Positions 17,096 to 25,459 of a stretch of 35,223 bases of DNA are shown here, piece after piece (within the stretch, counting starts at the first letter, position 1; each line of letters starts with the position of its first letter). The notes under the pieces are model-generated. The model was not told the origin of the DNA and did no database searches. It was given only the letters and a program-made list of their open reading frames with translations. Where the stretch lies: NCBI GenBank assembly GCA_012271135.1, contig JAAXGZ010000068.1, forward strand, positions 1 to 35,223, read 5' to 3'. The position numbers and the translations under genes are program-made. The DNA comes from Caldilineales bacterium (lineage in GTDB: Bacteria; Chloroflexota; Anaerolineae; Caldilineales; Caldilineaceae).

Positions 17096-17450
17096 GGGTT
17101 CCCGTCCTTAGTCAAGTGAGTCGGCAGGACGAGTCTACTGTCAACGGACGGAACGGCCGATGCCGGTCGGGCAGTTCCCTCCCCTCTCTCGGCCACACCA
17201 TGTGCCCGCGTGGCCGGAACCCGAGACGGACCGGATCCCGTGCTCGTTGGTGACATGTGTCCCGAGGCCGTACTGCCTGCGAGGTTCTTCCCGTTCACAT
17301 CACTGTTCCACATAAACAGGTCGCAAACTTCCCGCTCCGCCATTGCAAAACAAGCCAACCGGATTGCCCATGAGTATATTTGATATATTATTCGTATATT
17401 GGTATACTCATGTTCACGAATCCTCTTTGCCCCATCGATCCAAGACTGCC
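17096..17450. other. Divergent intergenic region before imuB
   Basis: These 355 bases separate the oxidoreductase from imuB. The right half (about 17345-17420) is strikingly AT-rich in a GC-rich genome and holds nested inverted repeats (see the regulatory feature at 17369-17412). The left half shows no recognisable feature. Confidence 0.5.
17369..17412 (+). promoter_or_regulatory. Candidate operator/promoter of the imuB-dnaE2 operon
   Basis: Perfect 10-bp arms CATGAGTATA (17369-17378) and TATACTCATG (17403-17412) enclose a very AT-rich centre. A second, shorter palindrome GTATATTGGTATAC overlaps its right side (17394-17407). Mutasome operons are normally LexA-controlled and induced by DNA damage, so this is the natural place for a LexA site. 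The sequence does not match the E. coli, Bacillus or alphaproteobacterial LexA consensus. The -10 region is probably one of the TATATT-like stretches here. Confidence 0.45.
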
Positions 17451-18890
17451 GTGCACCCTCCCGCAAAACCCATCGGCTGCCTGCTGGTCACCCACCTACC
17501 AGCCAAGGTGGAACTGCGCCGCCGTCCCGAACTGGAGGGACGGCCGCTGATCATCTGCGATGGCGGCGCAGGCCGGCCGCGCGTACTGGACCGCACACCG
17601 CAGGCTGGTGAAGCACGCATTGGGGAGCCACTTGAGGCAGCCCTCTCCCGCTGCAAGGACGCCGTGGCCCTATGGGCCGACACGGAGCACTACGAGGAGG
17701 TATCCAACGATCTCCTTGCGACCTTGGCCGAGGTGACGGACCGCATTGAGCCGGGAGCACCGGGCACCTTTCATCTGGACCTCACCGGCATGGCCCGCCT
17801 GTACGGCGGCTCGGACAACCTGCACCAGGCCCTGCTGACCGCCTGCAACAGCCACTGGCGGCCCCGCTTGGGTGTGGCCGGTGGCAAGTTCCCGTCCCGC
17901 TGCGCCGCCCTGCAGGCCGAAGCCAACGGGGTACGGTGCCTGCCCGGGGATCGAAAGACCGTGCGCCGGCAGCTGGCATCCCTCCCGGTCGGTCAGTTGC
18001 CCGTGCCCCTGGAGATGGCGGACCGCTTGCGCGTCTTCGGCTTTCACACCTTCGGTGAACTGGCGCGCCAGTCCGCGGGTGCCCTGGAGGCCCAGTTCGG
18101 TCCGACCGGCCGCCGGGCCTGGGAACTGGCCCGGGGCGTGGATCGGGAACCGGTGGTACCGACAACACTGCCCGTCTCCGTCCAGGAACAATTGGACTTC
18201 CCCTTTCCCTCCGACTCCGTGACCATGCTGGAATCCGGCCTGCAGGCACTCTCGCAGCGCATCTGGCAACGTCGCGAACTCCACAACCGAGGCGTGCGGC
18301 GCGCCACTGTCAGGGGCTCCCTGGCCGAAGGCGGCACCTGGCACTTCGAGCGCACCTTGAACACGGCTGTTAGCGACGGCGACGAGATGCTGCGCATCCT
18401 GCGCAGCGGATTGGCCGCGCACAGTCCGGATGGAGCCTCCCGCTATCCGGTCGGGGAACTGGAGCACCTCACCCTGACCCTCTCCGGCCTGAGCCGGCGC
18501 GCCGTCGCCCGCCAGCACACCCTGTGGGGCGACACCGACAAGGCCCAAGCCCAAACGCGGCTGGCCGGCCGGTTGATCCCGCTCGAGCCGGAGTCCCGCC
18601 TGCCGGAGCGGCGCTGGGCCCTGGGCGAGGAACTGAATCCCCTGAACATGCCCCGTCCGGTGACCGTGGAGAGCGGTAGCCGGCCCTCCCTGCCGCACCA
18701 GATAGACCTGGCCGGCAACGGCCGCTGGCAGCGGGTGGTCCGCATTCTGGATCTGTGGGAGGTGGAGACCGAATGGTGGCGTCGGGAACAGGTACGGCGA
18801 CGCTACTGCCGGCTGGAACTGGATCCCGGCAAGAGCATCACCGTCTTCCGCGATCTGGAGAGCGGAAACTGGTTTCAACAGGACTACTGA
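17451..18890 (+). CDS. imuB: ImuB-like inactive Y-family polymerase (mutasome protein)
   Basis: A 479-residue Y-family (DinB/UmuC-like) protein. The acidic metal-binding residues of active Y-family polymerases appear to be missing. The first motif reads GCLLVTHLPAKVELRRRPEL where Pol IV has an acidic DMDCFFA-type motif. The second reads APGTFHLDLTG where Pol IV has SIDE. This matches ImuB, the non-catalytic hub that links DnaE2 to the sliding clamp in damage-induced mutagenesis. LASLPVGQLPVPLEMADRLRVFGFHTFGELA is the helix-hairpin-helix/thumb region. I place the start at the GTG at 17451, because the open frame upstream runs through the AT-rich promoter-like block. An ATG at 17370 is the alternative. 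dnaE2 starts 2 bases after its stop. Confidence 0.85.
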   Translation: MHPPAKPIGCLLVTHLPAKVELRRRPELEGRPLIICDGGAGRPRVLDRTPQAGEARIGEPLEAALSRCKDAVALWADTEHYEEVSNDLLATLAEVTDRIEPGAPGTFHLDLTGMARLYGGSDNLHQALLTACNSHWRPRLGVAGGKFPSRCAALQAEANGVRCLPGDRKTVRRQLASLPVGQLPVPLEMADRLRVFGFHTFGELARQSAGALEAQFGPTGRRAWELARGVDREPVVPTTLPVSVQEQLDFPFPSDSVTMLESGLQALSQRIWQRRELHNRGVRRATVRGSLAEGGTWHFERTLNTAVSDGDEMLRILRSGLAAHSPDGASRYPVGELEHLTLTLSGLSRRAVARQHTLWGDTDKAQAQTRLAGRLIPLEPESRLPERRWALGEELNPLNMPRPVTVESGSRPSLPHQIDLAGNGRWQRVVRILDLWEVETEWWRREQVRRRYCRLELDPGKSITVFRDLESGNWFQQDY

Positions 18891-18892
18891 AC

Positions 18893-21800
18893 ATGCCGCA
18901 GGACTATGTGGAGTTGCGAGCCCACTCCTGGTATTCCTTCCACGCCGGCGCCTCCTCCGTCTCGGAGTTGCTGACCAAGGCGGCCGATCTGGAACAGCCG
19001 GCACTGGGCCTGACCGACACCGGCAATCTGTGTGGCGCCCTGGAGTTTGCCCGTCTTGCCAACAGCCTGGGCATCCAGCCCGTCACCGGCGCCGACCTGG
19101 TGGTGCAGGACGGGGAACGCAGCGGTCCCGTCACCCTGCTGGCGGAGTCCGGGCATGGCTACGCGGCCCTCTGTCGCCTGCTCTCTCAGGCCCACCGGGA
19201 CGGCCGACGGCGCGCACCCCGACTGCCCGCCGAACAGTTGGCGGAGCTGGTTGGCGGCAACGGCCTGATTCAACTCACCGGAGCACCTGGCAGCCTGCTG
19301 GCAAACCGGATCGAGGCCGGTCACTGGCGTGAGGCCCGACAGATTGTGGAACAGGCCATTGCCTGGCTGGGACGCGGCTCCGTCTTTCTGGAACTGCAGC
19401 AGCACCTGGTGCATGGCGACCGCGAGCGCAACCGGCGTCTGCGGGAATTGGCGAACCACTGCGGCGTGGCCTGCGTGGCCACCAATGAGGTCTGGTACCA
19501 CGACCGCGGCCGGGCCCGCTTGCACGATGTCCTGGTGGCCATCGGTCTCAACAGCTCGCTGTCCGAAGCCCGCGCCCACCTGAAGGCCAACAGCCAGTAC
19601 TGGCTCAAGCGCGGGGTCGAACTGACACTTCCATTCCAGGCCCACCCGAAAGCCATGGCCAACAGCGTGCACATCGCGGAGCGTTGCGCCGGCTTCAACC
19701 TGGAGCACTACATGACCAACCGCTACCGCTTCCCCGATGCTCTGACGCCTCAGGGCCATGATGCCCAAAGCTGGCTGGAAGCGATGTGCCTGGAGGCCGC
19801 CCGGTACCGCTACGGACGCGTGACGCGCCGGATCCGGGACCGTTTGGACGAAGAGTTTCGCCGAATCCGCCAGCACCAGCTGGCCGGCTTCCTCCTGATC
19901 TACCACCGCGTAATCGAACTGGCGCGCGAGGTGATGAGGGAACTGGGACATGCGGATCGGGAAATACCGGTGCCGTGGCTGGCACCCGGACGGGGGCGGG
20001 GCTCCTCCGTAGTGATGGTGGTGGGCTATCTAATCGGCCTGTCCCATGTGGATCCGCTGGCCTACAACCTGCCCCTGGAGCGTTTCATGCCGGAGGACAT
20101 GGCCGGTCCGCCGGACATCGATCTGGACTTTCCACGCGACATCCGGGAGAAGCTGATCCCGCGTCTGATTGAGGAGTGGGGCTGGGAACACGCAGCCCTG
20201 ACCGGCATGTTCGCCACCTACAAGACGCGGGGAGTCATCCGGGATCTGGGCCGCACACTGAGCCTACCGTCGGAAGAGATCGGACGGCTGGCCAAAATCG
20301 CAGAATCCAGGATTCGCGGACTGGCGGACGAACTGGCCACCCTACCGGGCTATCGGGACAAGCTGGAGCAGCCGGGCTGGCGGGAACTGGCCGCCCTCTC
20401 CGGCCAGTTGGGCGGCTTCCCCAAGGGCATGGCCCAGCACCCGGGCGGCATGGTGATCTCCTCCATCCCGCTGACCGATATGGTGCCAGTGCAGCCGTCC
20501 GCCATCGAAGGGCGCGTGGTCTGCCAGTGGGACAAGGACAGCGTGAACGACGCCGGCTTCGTCAAGATTGACCTGCTGTCGCTGGGGGCCCTTTCCCAGA
20601 TGCAGGAGGCCGTAACCCTGGTTCGGGAACGCACAGGCACCGACCTCGATCTGAGTCGCATCGACATTGCGGACCCGGCTGTCTACGGGGACCTGGGAAC
20701 CGGCAAGACCGTAGGCATTTTCCAAGTGGAAAGCGCGGCCCAGATGCAAACGATCACGCGCCTGCGACCGGAGAACATCTACGACCTGGCCATGGAAGTG
20801 GCCGCGGTGCGGCCGGGCGTGGGCGCCAACGGCGGGGTTGCGGAGTTTCTGCGCCGCCGCGGCGGCGCGGTCTGGGACTACGATCATCCGCTGGAGGAAG
20901 AGGCGCTGGGTCGCACACTGGGCATCATTCTCTTCCAGGATCAGGTGGTTCACTTGGGCATGGACGTAGCCGGCCTGACCGCGCGCGAGGCGGATCTCCT
21001 GCGCCGGGCCTTTGCCCGCCGCAACAACGAGGATCTAATCGCGCACTACTGGGACATGTTCCGCGAAGGTGCGGCCGCCCGCGGCGTGCCGGAGGAGACG
21101 GCTGCCCGGATCTTCACCAAGTTCAATCCCCACTACATGTTCCCGGAAGGGCATGCCCTGGCCTTTGCCTTCACGACCTACCAGATGGCCTGGCTGCGGC
21201 GCTACTGGCCGCTGGAGTTCTTCATCGGGTTGTTCAACCAGCAGCCGATGGGCTTCTGGGATCCGGAAACCCTGAAGGTGGAGGCTCGGCACATGGGCCT
21301 GGAGGTACGCCATCCGGATGTGAACCGCTCCGACTTCAAGACGGTACCGGACGGGCCGCGGGCCATGCGCCTGGGGTTGACCCAGGTCAAGGGGCTGGAT
21401 GCGCGATTGGCCGAAACCCTGCTGGCGGCGCGGGCCGATGCCCCCTTCGCCAACCTGGCCGACCTGGTCTCCCGCAGCCGCCTGTCACAGGCGGCCCTGG
21501 AAAACCTGGTGCGAGCCGGCGCCGTGGACAACCTGCCGGGCGTGACGAACCGTCGGCAGGCCCTGTGGGAAATCGGCGTACGCCATCGTCCGGATCGCAG
21601 CGGCCATCCCGAACTGGATCTGCCCGTGGACGGGGTGATGGCGGATCTGGCCCCCGAAAGCGCGGCGGACCGCATGCTGGGCGAGTACGCCACACTGGGT
21701 CTGTCACCGGTCGGCCATGTGATGGAACTGGCGCGGCCCCAACTGACCGCCGATGTGATGCGCAGCAACCAACTGGACAGGATTGCGCACGGCACAATCG

Positions 21801-22063
21801 TGCGGGTGGCCGGACGCGTGGTGCGTCGTCAACGGCCACTGGCCAAGGCCGTCTTCATGACGCTGGAGGATGAATGGGGCCTGATCCCGGTGGCGGTCTG
21901 GCCGGACGTCTGGCAGGCGTACAAGCAGGTACTGAAGCAGCCACTGGTGGTAATCCAAGGCGAGGTTTCGCGCATCGACAACACCATGAACATTGCCACC
22001 CACCGTGCCTGGAGGCTGAAGTTGCCCGGCCAACGGTTCGAGAACATCACACGCCCGGACTGA
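18893..22063 (+). CDS. dnaE2: Error-prone DNA polymerase III alpha subunit DnaE2
   Basis: A 1056-residue C-family polymerase. It begins with a PHP domain (YVELRAHSWYSFHAGASSVSEL), usual for DnaE2. The palm has PDIDLDF at 407-413 with the catalytic aspartates 410 and 412, and a third acidic residue at 560 (KIDLLSLG). GRGRGSSVVMVVGYLIGLSHVDPL is the conserved segment before it. The C-terminus carries an OB fold (VRVAGRVVRRQRPLAKAVFMTLEDE) typical of DnaE2. The ATG at 18893 sits 2 bases after imuB, so the two are translationally coupled. By family knowledge it performs mutagenic translesion synthesis together with ImuB. The third usual member, imuA, is not in the window. Confidence 0.95.
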   Translation: MPQDYVELRAHSWYSFHAGASSVSELLTKAADLEQPALGLTDTGNLCGALEFARLANSLGIQPVTGADLVVQDGERSGPVTLLAESGHGYAALCRLLSQAHRDGRRRAPRLPAEQLAELVGGNGLIQLTGAPGSLLANRIEAGHWREARQIVEQAIAWLGRGSVFLELQQHLVHGDRERNRRLRELANHCGVACVATNEVWYHDRGRARLHDVLVAIGLNSSLSEARAHLKANSQYWLKRGVELTLPFQAHPKAMANSVHIAERCAGFNLEHYMTNRYRFPDALTPQGHDAQSWLEAMCLEAARYRYGRVTRRIRDRLDEEFRRIRQHQLAGFLLIYHRVIELAREVMRELGHADREIPVPWLAPGRGRGSSVVMVVGYLIGLSHVDPLAYNLPLERFMPEDMAGPPDIDLDFPRDIREKLIPRLIEEWGWEHAALTGMFATYKTRGVIRDLGRTLSLPSEEIGRLAKIAESRIRGLADELATLPGYRDKLEQPGWRELAALSGQLGGFPKGMAQHPGGMVISSIPLTDMVPVQPSAIEGRVVCQWDKDSVNDAGFVKIDLLSLGALSQMQEAVTLVRERTGTDLDLSRIDIADPAVYGDLGTGKTVGIFQVESAAQMQTITRLRPENIYDLAMEVAAVRPGVGANGGVAEFLRRRGGAVWDYDHPLEEEALGRTLGIILFQDQVVHLGMDVAGLTAREADLLRRAFARRNNEDLIAHYWDMFREGAAARGVPEETAARIFTKFNPHYMFPEGHALAFAFTTYQMAWLRRYWPLEFFIGLFNQQPMGFWDPETLKVEARHMGLEVRHPDVNRSDFKTVPDGPRAMRLGLTQVKGLDARLAETLLAARADAPFANLADLVSRSRLSQAALENLVRAGAVDNLPGVTNRRQALWEIGVRHRPDRSGHPELDLPVDGVMADLAPESAADRMLGEYATLGLSPVGHVMELARPQLTADVMRSNQLDRIAHGTIVRVAGRVVRRQRPLAKAVFMTLEDEWGLIPVAVWPDVWQAYKQVLKQPLVVIQGEVSRIDNTMNIATHRAWRLKLPGQRFENITRPD

Positions 22064-22315
22064 CGGTAGCCGACCGACAGCTGTCCGTGCACTTCACTTA
22101 ATCGCTGCAACTCCCACATCCCTCCGACGATGCAGCGGCTGTTGTTGCCAGTGATACCGAGAGGGTAGATACCCGATCCCAAAGACTGCCGCAGACTGCA
22201 TCTGCCCTTAGGTCAAGCTGCCATCCCTGCAACGAGCAGTAGGATCAGTATGTTGGCGCTTCACGAGCCGTAAGGTCCGCAGCATTACCGTTGAACAGAG
22301 GGAGCATGTGCATCG

Positions 22316-23197
22316 ATGCCCATATCCGCAATGAAGCAAGACGCCTTCCGTGAACGCATCGCCGGTCTGGAGGTGCATTCCGGAGAGGGGCACCGGGCAC
22401 CGGGCAAGGCCTTGCTGGTCCTATTGGCCGTGCGCGGCGTGCTCCACGGTTCACCGCGCCTCCGAGCACACAGTCATCTGGAAGAGGAGGCACAACCGCT
22501 GTTGGAGGTTTTTGGTCCGCCAATGTCCGGCTCGCGTCCTGATTTGCCTTTCCAACACCTCGCAGAAAGCGGCCTGTGGGAAACGGAGGCACCGGGCATC
22601 GCCTCCACATCCGCCCCCAACGCAGCGGGTGGCTTCCCGCAATCGGTGTACGACCTGTTGGCCAACGACTACTACCTGATGAAAGAGACGGTGCTGCACC
22701 TGCTCGATCTGCACTTCACCAAGAGCGTTCAACCCGATCTGCTCGAGATGTTGGAGGTGTCCGAGCTTTGGGATCCGGCATCGCGTTCCGCGCAGGCTTC
22801 CCCACAGCAGCGCGCGGTGGCGGCGGGATTCCGGGCGACAGTCCTGAACGCATACCGGAACCGGTGTGCCGTCTGCGGAAATGGGGTGTGGGTTGGCGGA
22901 ATACCCCTGGGAATTCAGCTCACCCATATTCACTGGCACTCCCACGGGGGTGAATTCAGCCTTTCCAACGCCCTGGCCCTGTGCACCCTGCATCAGAAGC
23001 TGTTTGATGTAGGAGGCTTCACGATTTCGGACGACCTTTGTCTGGAACTTTCGTCTCGGCTACGCGTTGAAGATCCCGGAGGCAATAGCTGGATCATGCC
23101 GACCCCGGGAAGCCCTGTCCACGTACCCGAGAACCCAGACCACAGGCCTCATTCCAACAACCTGGCCTGGCACCGGCGCGAGGTTTTCAGGAAGTAG
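22316..23197 (+). CDS. SBD-HNH endonuclease, probable phosphorothioate-dependent (type IV) restriction enzyme
   Basis: A 293-residue protein with two parts. The N-terminus (APGKALLVLLAVRGVLHG, LEVFGPPMSG, LPFQHLAESGLWE) matches the sulfur-binding domain first described in ScoMcrA, which recognises phosphorothioate-modified DNA. The C-terminus is an HNH domain: FRATVLNAYRNRCAVCG (Cys 184 and 187), THIHWHSHGG (His 204), SNALALC (Asn 218) and LHQKLFD (His 226, Gln 227). Family members usually read LHHKLFD, so one histidine is replaced by Gln. A weak GGAG precedes the ATG at 22316; the ATG at 22331 is an alternative. No dnd modification genes are in the window, as expected for an enzyme that attacks foreign modified DNA. 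Confidence 0.85.
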   Translation: MPISAMKQDAFRERIAGLEVHSGEGHRAPGKALLVLLAVRGVLHGSPRLRAHSHLEEEAQPLLEVFGPPMSGSRPDLPFQHLAESGLWETEAPGIASTSAPNAAGGFPQSVYDLLANDYYLMKETVLHLLDLHFTKSVQPDLLEMLEVSELWDPASRSAQASPQQRAVAAGFRATVLNAYRNRCAVCGNGVWVGGIPLGIQLTHIHWHSHGGEFSLSNALALCTLHQKLFDVGGFTISDDLCLELSSRLRVEDPGGNSWIMPTPGSPVHVPENPDHRPHSNNLAWHRREVFRK

Positions 23198-23383
23198 GTC
23201 CCGCACTACCGGCGAACCGAGTCGCACGTCCCCCGGCATTCATTACAATTTCCAAGGCTGCGGTGTGAACATGACCGTTGCTGACAGAAGGCAATTCCGC
23301 ATTGGCCAGCAGTCAGGGGTTGTCATGCACTTCGTCTTCCCCATTCAGTGGCCTGAACAGAACAGGCTGAAAGGAGTTTCGGC

Positions 23384-24496
23384 ATGGACAGAAGAAAGTT
23401 TCTCGGAGCAGCCGCCTTGGCAACCGCCGCTGTAGGTGCCAGCGCGTGCGCAGTCACACCGGAGGATCTCACCGCAGCAACCGCCGCGGATACCTCCCTG
23501 CCCGAAGTCTCGTGGCAGATGGCCACAAGCTGGCCACCGCTGCTTGACACCATCTTCGGTGGCGCCACCACGTTCGCCGAGACCGTAAGTGCCCTGACCG
23601 GCGGCAAGTTCACGATCGATGTCCGCGCCGCCGGCGAACTGGCACCCGGCCTTGAGGTCCTCAACGTTGTGGAGCAAGGTGCCGTCCAATGTGGCCACAC
23701 CGCCTCCTACTACTACGTGGGCAAGAGCCCCGTGACGGCCTTCGGCACGGCCCTGCCCTTCGGCCTAACCAACCGCCAGAACAATGCCTGGTTCTATCAG
23801 GGGGGCGGCCTTGAAATGATGCAGGCCTTCTACGGCGAGCGCTTTGGCGTGATTCAGTTCCCGGCCGGCAACACCGGCGCCCAGATGGGCGGCTGGTTCA
23901 ACAAGGAGATCCAATCCATCGCCGACATGGAAGGCCTGAAGATGCGCATCCCCGGGCTGGGCGGCCAGGTGATGGATCGGCTGGGCGTGACCGTGCAGGT
24001 ACTGCCCGGCGGCGAGATTTTCCAGGCGCTCCAAACGGGAGCCATCGACGCGGCGGAATGGGTGGGCCCCTACGACGACCTCCGCCTGAACTTCCAACAG
24101 GCCGCCAAGTTCTACTACTACCCTGGCTGGTGGGAACCAGGACCATCCTTGGAGGTGCAGATCAACCTGGACGAATGGAACGGCCTGCCCGAGGAATACC
24201 AGGCGGCCATCGCCACTGCTGCCAACGTGGCCAACACCAATATGATGGCCACCTACGACGCCAAGAACATTCCGGCCTTGGCGGAGCTGATGTCGTCGGA
24301 CGTGGTGCTGAGTCCCTTCCCGGACGATGTCATGCAGGCGGCCGAAGGTGAAGCGTTCGCAATGTACGAGGAAATCGCGGCCTCCGATCCGGACTTCAGT
24401 TCCATCCTGAGTGCCTGGAGCGAATTCCGTTCCGGGATCCAGGGTTGGCACGGCCTGGCCGAAGCCGCCATGACAAGCTACCAGTCAATCCTGTAG
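23384..24496 (+). CDS. TRAP transporter substrate-binding protein, TakP-like
   Basis: A 370-residue periplasmic binding protein of the DctP superfamily. It starts with a twin-arginine signal ([11 protein letters not shown]) ending in a lipobox-like ASAC, with Cys 22 probably lipidated. [18 protein letters not shown] contains the arginine that binds the substrate carboxylate. The stretch from [12 protein letters not shown] to [11 protein letters not shown] is characteristic of the TakP branch, which binds 2-oxo acids or related organic acids. A ribosome binding site (AAAGGAG) precedes the ATG. A strong hairpin follows at 24561. The DctQ and DctM membrane subunits are absent from both sides, so this is an orphan whose partners must be elsewhere. 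Confidence 0.92.
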   Translation: MDRRKFLGAAALATAAVGASACAVTPEDLTAATAADTSLPEVSWQMATSWPPLLDTIFGGATTFAETVSALTGGKFTIDVRAAGELAPGLEVLNVVEQGAVQCGHTASYYYVGKSPVTAFGTALPFGLTNRQNNAWFYQGGGLEMMQAFYGERFGVIQFPAGNTGAQMGGWFNKEIQSIADMEGLKMRIPGLGGQVMDRLGVTVQVLPGGEIFQALQTGAIDAAEWVGPYDDLRLNFQQAAKFYYYPGWWEPGPSLEVQINLDEWNGLPEEYQAAIATAANVANTNMMATYDAKNIPALAELMSSDVVLSPFPDDVMQAAEGEAFAMYEEIAASDPDFSSILSAWSEFRSGIQGWHGLAEAAMTSYQSIL

Positions 24497-24560
24497 TTCA
24501 ACAAGGTGCGGAACACCGGCGATTCGTCCGTCGGCAAGTTCCAGCCCCGCCCGTTGCAAT

Positions 24561-24594
24561 TCAAGCCAACCCGGTCGCTTCCGGGTTGGCTTGA
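24561..24594 (+). terminator. Hairpin terminator after the TRAP binding-protein gene
   Basis: A perfect stem of 14 bp (TCAAGCCAACCCGG / CCGGGTTGGCTTGA) with a 6-base loop begins 64 bases after the stop codon. It is followed by the moderately T-rich GTCTGTTCG. It is likely to end the single-gene transcript. Confidence 0.75.
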
Positions 24595-24767
24595 CTGTCT
24601 GTTCGAATAGGCTCTTCACAGAAAGGGCATGCCTGTTCAATTGCCACCAGCACGATCAACTATGCTGCATGGCTGGGCAAGTACGCGGTCGAAACGCCGA
24701 CATGGCGTGAACACGATATTGGGATTGAGCGCGTTACTGCCTGGATAGATCTACTTCTGTAACCATA

Positions 24768-25361
24768 TTGATGATGGAACGCTTGGCCAACCGGGGCAAC
24801 GACACCTACCACTACATCGAGAACACGAATGAGGAGGTCAACTTCCTGGCCGGCTTCTCCCAGGCCGTATTTCACGAGACGGCGCGGGATGCCCGCATCC
24901 AGGTTGAGTTCGATCCGGTGACCGTGCGCAAGTATCGCCTGCTGGGCTATGAAAACCGGGCCAAGTCGGACGAGTCCTTCCGCGACGATACCGAGGACTT
25001 CGGGAAGATTGGTTTCCGCTCGGACGTAACGGCTCTCCATGAAGTGCGGCCGCTGGGAGATGCCCCACAAGGCGGCATGGCCACGGCCAGACTTCGTTAC
25101 CGCGATCTGCAACTGGGTGAAGTCGTGGAACGGGAAGCCGCCATCACCTGGGAGGAAGTTCAGGAGCCCGACCGCTACTTCCGACGCCAGGCCGCGGTCG
25201 CGGAATGGGCCGAGCTGCTGGGCAAGTCGTTCTACGCGCAGTGCGGCAGCATCGAGGCGGTTTTGGCAGCCCTATCGCCCGCATGGGATCAGGCCGGCAG
25301 GCAATCGGAGCATTTCATCAGGTGCTCGGAACCCCTGTTCGTACCGTTCCGTGAAACGTAG
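24768..25361 (+). pseudogene. C-terminal remnant of a YfbK-like VWA/DUF3520 protein
   Basis: The 197-residue frame matches only the C-terminal part of YfbK-type proteins: ERLANRGNDTYHYIENTNEE (the end of the von Willebrand A domain), IQVEFDPVTVRKYRLLGYENR, DDTEDFGKIGFRSDVTALHEV and onward (DUF3520). Complete relatives are more than twice this length, with a signal peptide and a VWA domain carrying the metal site. All of that is missing. No ribosome binding site precedes the ATG, and the 170 bases upstream do not encode the missing part. It is best read as a gene truncated by deletion or recombination. Expression of a short C-terminal protein is possible but unlikely. Confidence 0.8.
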
Positions 25362-25459
25362 GACCTGGAATTTCGGGAATCGAAGGCGAATGGGTTGCGC
25401 AGCGCTGGCGGACGGCAGCGCACATGACGGGACCCGGACAGCCTTGACCTCCGCAATCG

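Noticed and set aside
24618-24764. Short plus-strand frame encoding YAAWLGKYAVETPTWREHD and ending before the YfbK remnant
   Set aside because: No start codon or ribosome binding site in this frame and no recognised family; it could be a remnant but cannot be supported.
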